From: Dichotomocladium elegans
Taxonomy: Eukaryota; Mucoromycota; Mucoromycetes; Mucorales; Lichtheimiaceae
Direction: 5' to 3'
NCBI GenBank assembly: GCA_025716815.1
Contig: JAIXMN010000004.1
Coordinates: 1,178,001 to 1,242,000 of the forward strand
Length of the DNA: 64,000 nucleotides
The notes below the pieces were generated by a model. The model saw nothing but the letters and a program-made list of their open reading frames with translations. It was not told the origin of the DNA and did not search any database. This document shows positions 47,659 through 57,500 of this stretch, piece after piece. A program made the translations under genes and the position numbers. Position 1 is the first letter of the stretch, and every line of letters starts with the position of its first letter.

Positions 47659-47730
47659 GGTTTCGTGATGTAATGGTTAGCATATGAGACTTTGAATCTC
47701 ATTATCCGAGTTCGATCCTCGGCGAGACCT
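47659..47730 (+). tRNA. tRNA-Gln (anticodon TTG)
   Basis: A complete 72-base cloverleaf. The acceptor stem pairs GGTTTCG with CGAGACC, with a T discriminator base. The D arm is ATGT-AATGGTTA-GCAT, and the anticodon arm is TGAGA-CTTTGAA-TCTCA with TTG in the loop. The T arm is CCGAG-TTCGATC-CTCGG. Internal promoter: A box TGATGTAATGG (47666-47676) and B box GTTCGATCC (47710-47718). There is no intron. A TTTT terminator lies at 47764-47767. Its first 14 bases are duplicated 5.2 kb away at the other end of the LINE, so the upstream flank of this tRNA is now LINE sequence. Confidence 0.93.
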
Positions 47731-48309
47731 TAGTTGAATTAGCCTCATCAATTGATGATTTCCTTTTGTCCCGCAAAGAGAGGAAGTCACGTGACCTTGC
47801 TTATTTAACATTATCGGGTTCTTCTTTTACGTATTTATTCCACGGAGATAGTTGTTAGCAGTAGAGTCTTTTATATATCAAAAGGCTGCTGTCTTTATAA
47901 TGTTTTCTAATGTTAAACTATATACGAGTATTGCTGCGGACGTGACGATATGTGTAAGGGTTGTGGCGTAGTAAAAAAAAAAAAAAAACAATTGTATAAT
48001 ACTTCTGTTGCTGCGCATTACGTTAGGAACGGTCTGTTGCCGTCGTAGGGATGCTTATTTAAACATTGTACGACAACAACATATGCCTTTGTTACGTTGG
48101 ATAGCTTTTATGGTCCGTGTAGAGACAGTAAAGTCCATATTTTTATTTATGTGACCAAATACAAAGGTACTTATACTTGATCTCTAGAATGAATAGATGG
48201 CCATATCCTCAATGACTTAATATATTAAGAAGTGTTGAGGTTGAGATAAATGTAATCTACGATGTGCGTAGAATAGAGATAAACCAAAAAAAAAAAAAAA
48301 ATGTAGGAG
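47731..48309. other. tRNA 3' flank, no gene
   Basis: AT-rich DNA with A-runs near 47970-47987 and 48284-48300. Nothing coding is supported. Confidence 0.5.
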
Positions 48310-48500
48310 AGATACTCTTTAGTCAACAGAAAACATTTTACTCTTTAGCTTATCCGAAGTCAACTAGGGATATGGTCTGAGGAAGGAACGACGAGAAACG
48401 ACGATGGGCCAACGGCAATAAAACAGCTAAATGTAAAGAGAAGGGGGGTTTGGAAGATGGGAAGAGAAGTAGACAGAGAAGAAAGACCGGGCGGGATGGA
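48310..48500 (-). repeat. terminal fragment of the Tc1-type repeat family
   Basis: Shares blocks such as TTAGTCAACAGAAA and CTTTAGCTTA-TCCGAAG with 29195-29255, and then a similar run of GAGAAACGACGA and GGCCAACGGCAA. This is a third, partial copy of the repeat family, carrying only the end next to the transposase 3' side. Confidence 0.5.
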
Positions 48501-51500
48501 TAGTAGGTGCTTTCCAACAAGACAGATCGTCAAAAAGTCAAGGCTTGATGAACATCAGCCATATTACAACACCCTACGCCTATTTATTTTCAAAGTTCAT
48601 TTTCATCAACGAAGTGGTAGCCAAACTCGAGTTCGTAATAACCATGTACATAACCCATCCATTCTTCTCTCAAGTTTGGGTATCCTTGATCGATAACACC
48701 AGGCCTTTGCTGCAGATATCAATCGTCTATTGGTAAACCGATATCATGTAGAATATTTACATATCACTCAGTATAACCGTTAATTGCTCACAAATTCTCA
48801 GCAGATGGTTTTGCATGATGGCAGAAAAACATACGTGGTATACGCCAACCATGTAAAGATGCGGTTCGGAAAAAAAAAAAACTTCTACAGCGAGCAGTCA
48901 ATATCATCCTAAACATTCGACAACTGAAAGCAGATCTCATAGATCTGTTGATAGAAGAGGGCAGAAATAAAGAAAAAATTTTGTCAAACATTCCATAAAC
49001 CATCACTGCGCGCACTACAACCTTCAAGAAGGCCATCGCCCGCCAAGTGTACACAGAGAAGATATTCCAATAAATCCATCGTCCTTCAGAACTGCATTGG
49101 ATACCATCCAATCTGTGTTGATTGTCTACGACAACCATTAGCAATCGAGAAATGAAGCATTTATTACGATGATAAGGTGCAATTGAGAAACAACTTCCGC
49201 GCATTGCACCAGCTTGCCATTCTCTTTCAAGGTTTAGAGCTGCTAGTCTTCAACTGTTTCCACATCTACCGGTTACTTTCTCGGTGTTCCATACGATCGA
49301 TACAAAAAAAAAAATTCTATGCGAACGGTTCCTGAGCCACAAACTGCTACCAAAAGAGCAAGCTCATCCAACGGTGTATTGGAAACAAGTGGTTGACCTG
49401 AACAGCAGAGCCTTTCGGGGCCAAGAGAGTAATACTATACAGTCCCGGCGAATATTATATACAGGTGGGGTAGGAGTAATGGTACGCACGAGCGAGACCA
49501 ATGTTAATCAGTCAGCGGAACAAGGACCAGCTCCAAGCCGCTGACACTGGGTATTAGGATGACTTGACAAACAAGGTGCAGGAACGGACAGAAGCAACAG
49601 GTCTACTAGTATACATTGGTGCACGTCAAAGTGATCTGATGCTCTGTGTAAGTGCTGGATCCACGCCACAGAACGCTTTGAATTTTCGGTAAACGAAGGC
49701 GCAACAAGAGAAGACAAGTAAGAACAAGTAGTACGAAAGTGTTGTCCGAGATTCAAGCGTGTGCGACCAGAAATTGAGGTAGCCGAGCCTCTCGTGTCCG
49801 GAACACGAATCACCAGTCTATACTCAGTGGTTATTATGAATTCTAACGTGTTAGGTAGGGGACGAGCGATATTGTCAGAGCCCTTTACGCTGATACAATT
49901 AGCAACCATCTCTTTTGCAAGCTATGCCTTAACGCCCATATCAACAGAGGACTAACCGATCAAAAGCTCGTAGACGATATGAACAAAAATTTACCGACGC
50001 CTGCGTTTTGATCATTGGAACTAGTCTGCACCCTATGCTCAATACCACGAGCCTATCCCAGGCAAGCGTTTAGTCAAATGCTGAGATCACACCAACTGTA
50101 TGTGTACTTTATTGACGGATATAAAGCAAGCAGGTGTTGTCCAACAGGCGAGGACGTTCCGGTGGATTAATAGCCCAAGGCCTAATCTTGCACACAGAAA
50201 AGAGAGTATCATGTCGGTTTACTCCGGTATAAACTATTAATCTTTATAAGTCACAATTCAATCCATTCTCTGAACTCTGTAGGTGCATAAACACCAACCC
50301 ATGCCTGCCCACGAAGAAGACCAACAGTAATACCGATATTGGGACCAGGACTTGAGAGCTTGTTTAACATGCTTGTTACAGACAATATCCGGCTCGAGGT
50401 ATCAGAAATATTTGGCTGAGTAGCTTTTGTTGAGGTAGTTGGGTCCGAGGGAGCGCCTTCTGCTGATGTTAGGTCCCATTTAGCCTAGCCAGAACAACGG
50501 TATGTAAGATAGCGTTGAAAACGAGGGCGACCATATGGGCAAAGGCGAGAACGGCGGCGAAGACGACAAGGATAATCACAAGAATCAAAATGATGTGGTC
50601 TAGACGAGCATAAATGCGATAGCGGATATGAGGCAATCGATGTATTGCTTTATTTTATACACTATTTATGATCTACTATGACTTTATTTATAGTATATAC
50701 CATGCCTTAAGTCCTCATCATTGAAAGGACATGATGATGCAATCAATCAGTGTCTGTCTTAAACCTCATCTTTCTGGTATCAGTCTTACCCTTCTCTTGC
50801 CTTAAAATTTATTCCTTCAAGATATCTTCTTGCTGGCTTGATGATAAGTGATTATGGTGCTTATCTCGAGGCGACAGGAGTTTCTACTATCACTTTTTCA
50901 TTGCCTAATCCCTTTGTATTACCATTACAATAGTACCATCAAGTTGGCTTTAGAAAACTTTCATCCTATCGGTCTAACAGATATGTCAGAGCTCCTCAAC
51001 AATGTCCTTCTTCGATCGTAGATACAAGGTTTCTTGTACTCAGACGGCCTCCAGAAATTATCTCTCCTTTTTCTGTACGACAACTACCTTCGGAGCAAAT
51101 AACCGCCTCCCGTTTGACTTCCTCCTTCTAACATATGAGACGTCTTTCCGCCAACCATCAGCCCCTCCAATCGCGTTTATTTGCGCCTTCATGCTCCATG
51201 GCTATTTTGTGTATATCTTCGATTCCTGTTAGTACTCACTGTTATACCCACACTCACCTCATCTACCTTAATTCTCCATTAATACTATCACCTATATTTG
51301 TGGTAGAAGCCATAAAACTAACTGTTAGTATGCCGCACGTTTCTACGCCGTTCACTTCTTAATTGGTACCGTGTATGGAAATGTTAGAGTGATACAGAGA
51401 AAGATTGCCGATGGGCAATAGGATCGCGCTATACATCTTGAAAAATAGACCTATGCATGTATTGTATATATCCTGATCGTTGAAGAATTATGGAAAGAAA

Positions 51501-51530
51501 CACCACAGTTGTTCTCTGTTAAGACATTTA
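48501..51530. other. gene-poor stretch with relics
   Basis: A + strand run near 48810-49030 reads GRKTYVVYANHV and LKADLIDLLIEEGRN before stops, suggesting a decayed coding region of unknown type. A relic at 50252-50641 is listed separately. Nothing else is supported. Confidence 0.4.
50252..50641 (-). pseudogene. fragment of a membrane-protein gene
   Basis: Minus-strand reading gives two clean blocks in different frames. The first is PHIRYRIYARLDHIILIL followed by a long hydrophobic segment (VVFAAVLAFAHMVALVF) and VVLARLN, then a stop. The second is TSAEGAPSDPTTSTKATQ, ILSVTSMLNKLSS, GQAWVGVYAPTEFREWIEL and a stop. No start codon or workable intron joins them. It looks like the 3' end of a degenerate single-span membrane-protein gene; the family is unknown. 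Confidence 0.4.
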
Positions 51531-51534
51531 GCTA

Positions 51535-51630
51535 GGCGTTAAGAAAGACGAATCACTCGAGAAACTCCTGATGGCTTGGGAAGATCAAGCAATATTTTGA
51601 TAACACCTAACCCCGATATTGCTCCTTATA
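51535..51630 (-). pseudogene. Tc1-type fossil, left piece
   Basis: Aligns with 29830-29895 of the first Tc1 fossil (TCAAGCAATATTTT / TCAAGCTATATTT and GATATTGCTCC / GAGATTGCTCC). The homology stops at the TA before 51631 and resumes at 56572. Confidence 0.65.
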
Positions 51631-53023
51631 CAGGTCTTTTCAGAAGAAGTTTCCCATCTCGCACGCAAGGTGGTTGGTCTGGATCGGATGGTGGTTTTTT
51701 GGGGATGGGTCAGTGGGAGGCGGAGTGAGCCAAGGTGGGGGGGAAGGTTCTGTCATGTGGTGGGCAAAATTTTTTGGGTGGTGGGTGAAGGCAGGGGAGC
51801 TGGAGAAAAATGGCAGGGCAAAAAAATTTTTCTCGTTTGACTCGGTGGTGGTCAAACGCAACTTTGACGGTTGGTCGCCTCAGCAATGGTGGTTGCCGGA
51901 AAAATTTTCGTGGAGGATAAAGGGAGGCAAAGTGGCGATTTAAGAGTCAGACGCTCGTTGATCTTTTTCTTGTACTCAGTGCTTGGAGAAGCTCCGTTGT
52001 GCAGCACATCCGCAATAGTCGTTGGTGGGGCTGAGGTAGTGGCGGTTTAGGAAGGGAAGTGGTTTAATGCGACTGTATGACGGACCGTGGTGTATCTCCG
52101 CGGCCACGAACACAGCAGATGCCCCTTCTTCCCCGAAGGGCTTTAAGGTCAGAAAGTATAAAGGTAAAGCCAGACGAAACGCGCACTTTTTTTTGTTACA
52201 AAGGTCCGTTTGTTTGAGTGTGACAAAAGGAACCATAAAAGAAAAGCAGCCAGACATTTTTTTATGGGATAGTGGCGAGGAGGACACTCCAACCGATTTT
52301 TATTCAAAGAAAAAAGAGAAAGCGAGAAGGCAAAGAAATGGCTCATCTGCAGAGAGCATCAGGAGGAAGAAGCAATTGTTCTTGAAAGAGGACTGGGAAA
52401 GAAGCGGCTCGTCAAAAGACAACGGGAAAAATTCCAGGCCGTACAAGAGGGGCCTGCATTTCTTTTCTGTTCGACCATTGTTCCTAAAAACCGCAACACC
52501 GAATTCAAGCGCCCGCAATGCCACTGTTCTTCAAGCCGACAGCAGCATCAAATTCGTACTGCGAAACTCGGGATGGGCTCAAGCATTAGCGCAAGTCATT
52601 GAGTGAGAACAACTTTCTGCAATTGACTAGCCGTTGAACGATTAGCAAGCTTGATTTGGTCCTGCGTTGCCGAGGCCAAGTAACCATAGTAGCAATTGCA
52701 AAGTGGGAGAAGAATATAAATGCCACGAATGGATCGTATACTAAGAATTGCTAAAGGATTCGTGCGAAAAGTTGGTTTCAACGTTGAAGTCCTGTGCTGC
52801 GCTCGTCCTTCGAACTGCCTTGTTGCTTTTGAAAAAAAATTTTCTCGCGAACTCTCGAACGCACCTATTCCGCTTTCCATTTTACGAAGCTCAGCATCAC
52901 GAAACGATTATCACTTATTCTCGTCATTAGCCTGATCCAACCGCTTCAGATTTGTTCAATCACAGTAGTGCGATCCGCGGTTACCAGCTTTCGTAACCAA
53001 TCTTTCGTCAATCTTTCTGCAAG
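51631..53023 (+). repeat. left arm of the long inverted repeat
   Basis: 1,393 bases, matching 55179-56571 in reverse complement. Every open frame I compared is identical in length and translation in both arms. The match ends at CTTTCTGCAAG, and a few bases of weaker similarity continue inward. The outer 300 bases have strong strand asymmetry, G-rich with T-runs on the + strand. Confidence 0.92.
52067..52606 (+). CDS. 179-residue ORF in the left inverted-repeat arm
   Basis: Reads inward toward the element centre. The product is basic and polar (KVRKYKGKARRNAHFF, FYSKKKEKARRQRNGSS, RRKKQLFLKEDWERSG), with a short acidic patch (LWDSGEEDTPTD). No domain is recognised. A duplicate encoding the same protein lies in the other arm. 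It could be an element-encoded accessory protein or a chance open frame. Confidence 0.35.
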   Translation: MRLYDGPWCISAATNTADAPSSPKGFKVRKYKGKARRNAHFFLLQRSVCLSVTKGTIKEKQPDIFLWDSGEEDTPTDFYSKKKEKARRQRNGSSAESIRRKKQLFLKEDWERSGSSKDNGKNSRPYKRGLHFFSVRPLFLKTATPNSSARNATVLQADSSIKFVLRNSGWAQALAQVIE

Positions 53024-53029
53024 CCGCAT

Positions 53030-54320
53030 TTACACATTGTTAGGGAATCACCTTTCAGATGGACGAATGTTCCTTGTAATAGGGAATTTTGGACGCTACA
53101 TAATTCTTGATTAAAACCAAGCTCGAGTACGAAAAGATTAAGAGAGCAGAAAAGCAGCGTCGGTTTATTGATTTGGGAAAGCAAACCTAAACATGGAGCA
53201 TTGCACTTTGCTGGAGAGTAATTGCTCAATACATCAGTCATGCGATCGATCAATTTTTCTTTCTTTGATGCATCCAAGAGTCTGCGATTTATAACCAATG
53301 GCAAATTTTCCACTATGTATTCAGCAGCATTCCAACTGATTTCTTCTTCGCGGAAGACGGGACATGGCCGGCATTTTCGATCTTGGTGAACATAGGGTTG
53401 CAACCTCTTCTGGTAAGATATCGAAGCTGAAGTACCATGTCTCCTCCTCCAAACTGGGCACGATAGCCAGGACTTCATCGACGAAATCGAGCATCTCTTG
53501 TGCGGTGATAAACCCCGAGGAGGAGCGCACAGAAGGGATAAGTACGCCTCTACTAGGCATAACAGCTAGGACGTGAAGGTCGGGTGCAGGTATCGCTGGA
53601 TCACTGGGGATGGGTGGTGACACTTTCGGCGATACCGGATATGTACGGCGAGCGTTGACGGCAAATGCTGCTTCAGCAAAGAAAGCACATTATCATCCGC
53701 CTTGAAGTCGTCCCTATCGACAACTTCATCAAGCGACGGAGCACGCCTTGCCTCTCTTCCTCCATCTGGCTGATGGAGAAACACCAAAAGCGCTCGAAGG
53801 TGTTCCTTGCGCTTTTTGCAGCCATTTCTGCAACGCGCTTTTTCGATACCGCCTCTGTAGTCGCTTGCGAGCGCGCAACCATCACGTCTTCTATGGCGCA
53901 CGTGGGATAGGCATCAACATACTCAAACACGAAACGAATGAACTTGCTGTCAAACTGCTTCGCTTTCTCGCATTATCTTCTTTTGGGCATTACGTTCAGA
54001 CCTCTGGATGCCCTGTATCGGGCGACATATGCGCTAAAAGTCGACGGCGCCATATGCACACTCCCTGTGGCGCTGGCCTTCGACATGCCATGATTGATGT
54101 GGTTATCAATGGCAACTCTTACAAACTTTCGACATGCTTTTGGCACACCCTTTTTTTTGCAGGTTTCTGGGTATTATGTTGTGCAGCTCGTTTCACACCG
54201 CCGGAAATGGACAAAGCCCCGTTCGTTTCGATGTTGGGATTGCGCTCCCTCATCTTCTCGTCCTTTACATTCACGATAAATTGTAAATGCCGCCTAATAC
54301 TTACACTGGCTTAACACCGA
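53030..54320 (-). pseudogene. degenerate coding region in the element centre, HTH-like start
   Basis: Minus-strand blocks in shifting frames, in order: GGVKRAAQHNTQKPAKK, AIDNHINHGMSKASATGSVH and STFSAYVARYRASRG, then FIRFVFEYVDAYPTCAIEDV and NTFERFWCFSISQMEEER. Further blocks are LLKQHLPSTLAVHIRYRRK, LHVLAVMPSRGVLIPSVRSS, MLDFVDEVLAIVPSLEEETW and NRRLLDASKKEKLIDRM. The GMS...STFS..VARYR pattern resembles psq-type helix-turn-helix domains found at the N-termini of some transposases. The rest is unidentified. At least four frameshifts or stops separate the blocks. It is probably the former transposase gene of the element or of an element captured in it. Confidence 0.45.
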
Positions 54321-55178
54321 GAAGGCTACATCACCGTTTTCGATAGGCGTACCAGCATTGTGTTATGTGCAAAGAAAAGGAAAGTGTAAATCACAAAATT
54401 CGTGCTCCATGTACTACAAGACCATCTTTGGCCGCTTATCTTCTCGGGAACTATGACCTGATGCCCCGCGTAGGATGTGACATATCAGTAACTAAAATCA
54501 TTCGTTCATGTACTTTGCAGCCGTTACGCCTGGACTTTCTCAGTTTCCATAGTCGATAGATCCGTGAAATAAATGTAGTCTTCATTGAACAAGCTTATGG
54601 TTCACAGGATGAATAGGAAATAAGTGTTACCCCAAATCATCATACACAATCACTGCAACGTCCTCGTCACCATCTCAACTCTACACAAGTTCAACAATCG
54701 ATGTTCCAAAAGTACAAATATGACTTCTCCCATCCGAATGACGAAGATACAGTACTGTTTTCTAATCTTTCCAAAGCCGGTTAAGTAAAAGTAGACAAAT
54801 GCTGTACTGCACTGATTAGTATGCCTGTTATGGTAGAAACGCATGACTGCAGGCTGGCCAAGGTTGGCAAGGAAGATATATGTACGTTGTCACCCTTTGA
54901 GAACCCGCTTGCCTTTTAGCATTTGCAATTAGATGTTTGGAGGGAAAGAGGTAGAGCATGGAACATAATAGCTGTAATTTCAAATGATGTTGTAACCTCC
55001 AAATTCATTCACTGTCCCATCCAGAAAAAGCCATTTGCTGAAAACTGCGGGATGAAAGGTGAGTTGTTTCTCGAAAAGTCCAAGGCTCAACTCCCCAGCA
55101 TATCCCGCAAAATGTGGACGTAAAGGATCCTCGATGTTAAATTATGACTGTGCCCGACATGGAACGAAAATGACGCGA

Positions 55179-56571
55179 CTTGCAGAAAGATTGACGAAAG
55201 ATTGGTTACGAAAGCTGGTAACCGCGGATCGCACTACTGTGATTGAACAAATCTGAAGCGGTTGGATCAGGCTAATGACGAGAATAAGTGATAATCGTTT
55301 CGTGATGCTGAGCTTCGTAAAATGGAAAGCGGAATAGGTGCGTTCGAGAGTTCGCGAGAAAATTTTTTTTCAAAAGCAACAAGGCAGTTCGAAGGACGAG
55401 CGCAGCACAGGACTTCAACGTTGAAACCAACTTTTCGCACGAATCCTTTAGCAATTCTTAGTATACGATCCATTCGTGGCATTTATATTCTTCTCCCACT
55501 TTGCAATTGCTACTATGGTTACTTGGCCTCGGCAACGCAGGACCAAATCAAGCTTGCTAATCGTTCAACGGCTAGTCAATTGCAGAAAGTTGTTCTCACT
55601 CAATGACTTGCGCTAATGCTTGAGCCCATCCCGAGTTTCGCAGTACGAATTTGATGCTGCTGTCGGCTTGAAGAACAGTGGCATTGCGGGCGCTTGAATT
55701 CGGTGTTGCGGTTTTTAGGAACAATGGTCGAACAGAAAAGAAATGCAGGCCCCTCTTGTACGGCCTGGAATTTTTCCCGTTGTCTTTTGACGAGCCGCTT
55801 CTTTCCCAGTCCTCTTTCAAGAACAATTGCTTCTTCCTCCTGATGCTCTCTGCAGATGAGCCATTTCTTTGCCTTCTCGCTTTCTCTTTTTTCTTTGAAT
55901 AAAAATCGGTTGGAGTGTCCTCCTCGCCACTATCCCATAAAAAAATGTCTGGCTGCTTTTCTTTTATGGTTCCTTTTGTCACACTCAAACAAACGGACCT
56001 TTGTAACAAAAAAAAGTGCGCGTTTCGTCTGGCTTTACCTTTATACTTTCTGACCTTAAAGCCCTTCGGGGAAGAAGGGGCATCTGCTGTGTTCGTGGCC
56101 GCGGAGATACACCACGGTCCGTCATACAGTCGCATTAAACCACTTCCCTTCCTAAACCGCCACTACCTCAGCCCCACCAACGACTATTGCGGATGTGCTG
56201 CACAACGGAGCTTCTCCAAGCACTGAGTACAAGAAAAAGATCAACGAGCGTCTGACTCTTAAATCGCCACTTTGCCTCCCTTTATCCTCCACGAAAATTT
56301 TTCCGGCAACCACCATTGCTGAGGCGACCAACCGTCAAAGTTGCGTTTGACCACCACCGAGTCAAACGAGAAAAATTTTTTTGCCCTGCCATTTTTCTCC
56401 AGCTCCCCTGCCTTCACCCACCACCCAAAAAATTTTGCCCACCACATGACAGAACCTTCCCCCCCACCTTGGCTCACTCCGCCTCCCACTGACCCATCCC
56501 CAAAAAACCACCATCCGATCCAGACCAACCACCTTGCGTGCGAGATGGGAAACTTCTTCTGAAAAGACCTG
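55179..56571 (-). repeat. right arm of the long inverted repeat
   Basis: Reverse complement of 51631-53023, same length, ending at the TA before the resumed Tc1 fossil. Confidence 0.92.
55596..56135 (-). CDS. 179-residue ORF in the right inverted-repeat arm
   Basis: Mirror copy of the frame at 52067-52606, translating identically. It also reads inward, so the element has two convergent copies of the same frame. Confidence 0.35.
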   Translation of the reverse strand: MRLYDGPWCISAATNTADAPSSPKGFKVRKYKGKARRNAHFFLLQRSVCLSVTKGTIKEKQPDIFLWDSGEEDTPTDFYSKKKEKARRQRNGSSAESIRRKKQLFLKEDWERSGSSKDNGKNSRPYKRGLHFFSVRPLFLKTATPNSSARNATVLQADSSIKFVLRNSGWAQALAQVIE

Positions 56572-57500
56572 TATTGTAATTGTTTTCGCTCTTATGTTTT
56601 GGCACTGTAACTACCGCAGAAGTCCCTTCCTTGGACCATGCTGCATTTCATGTTAATATGGGATCCAGACTCATCAGAGAAAAAACGCAGCTTTTGAAGT
56701 CGATGTCGGTCCTATCCCATCTGCATACTCAGCCAAGGCGCTCTTGGATCTTCGCAGCATTATTCCTGTCTATAGGCTGAAACCGAACCATTTTTAATGA
56801 CAAGTTGCATACGTTTTCATAAATTGATGGAGCGTCGTTTTAGATGCTTTGAGACCCTCAAATCGTTGGAACAGCTACTCTAGAACAATGGGTGGGTCTT
56901 CATCAACGCATTCTAAAAGAATGCGCTTATGCTCTTCATTGAGAATACGCGAACGGTCCCCCCGTGTTAGGTTTCTTAAAGATGCTGTCAGGGCCCTTCT
57001 TTTACTGTAATGCCCATCGCTGGGCTGAACGAATATGGAGACCTAGCAGCTGACACACTCAAGATCTTCTCAAACATCCGTTTGAAAAATCTGACCTTGT
57101 CTTGGTTAGTTTATGCTGTGTAACTGCGCTTGATCCCAGCTTCTTTCATCCGAACGTCTGTATTCTTTCGCTGGGGAATGCGTGTGGGAGTAAGCTCAGA
57201 GTTATCTTTGCACAATATGCTACGCAGATATTCAGTGTGAGAACAAACGGATTGAAGTGAGTACATTTCCTCATCAATGGCATAGTCCATAGGTTCAAAA
57301 CAGCCACGCTCATCAACGACATGACCTTGGCCATCTTGGTAGAAAATTAGGTTGCCCATTTCAGAATGTTAAAATGTATAAAAGAGAAAGAAGCTTTTTT
57401 TGTGCGACATCTTTCCGTGTATGTGTGCGACATTCGATTTGTCATCACGCGTAAAGATTTCTGGGCAAAATGTGATTTGTATTTTTGCAATCCTGCGACT
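56572..57500 (-). pseudogene. Tc1-type fossil, right piece
   Basis: Aligns with 29895-30720 of the first fossil: shared blocks include GAAGTCGATGTCGGTCCT and TCTTCGCAGCATTATTCCTG (TTTCGCAGCATTATTCCTG in the first copy). Minus-strand translation carries the region before the second catalytic Asp and the N-terminal part. Many stops. It is the same insertion as the left piece at 51535-51630, split by the younger inverted-repeat element. Confidence 0.75.

Larger units (their letters stand above)
51631..56571. mobile_element. 4.94-kb DNA element with 1.39-kb terminal inverted repeats
   Basis: Both ends begin CAGGTCTTTTCAGAAGAAG (left, and right on the opposite strand). The element is flanked by TA at 51629-51630 and 56572-56573. 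Removing it and one TA restores a continuous stretch of the Tc1-type fossil, which proves it is an insertion. The TA duplication fits Tc1/mariner/pogo-like transposition, but no intact transposase is visible. The 2.16-kb centre holds a degenerate coding region on the minus strand. The inverted repeats appear identical over 1,393 bases, so the insertion or its last homogenisation is recent. Confidence 0.85.

Noticed and set aside
47490..47702. Longer LINE ORF1 beginning upstream of the ATG at 47489
   Set aside because: The extension lies in the 5' UTR and reads backwards through the tRNA gene, so it is open by chance.
51640..51943. Trp/Gly-rich and Pro/Phe-rich frames in the outer inverted-repeat arms
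   Set aside because: Low-complexity products of a strand-asymmetric G- and T-rich sequence on opposing strands; no protein-like pattern.
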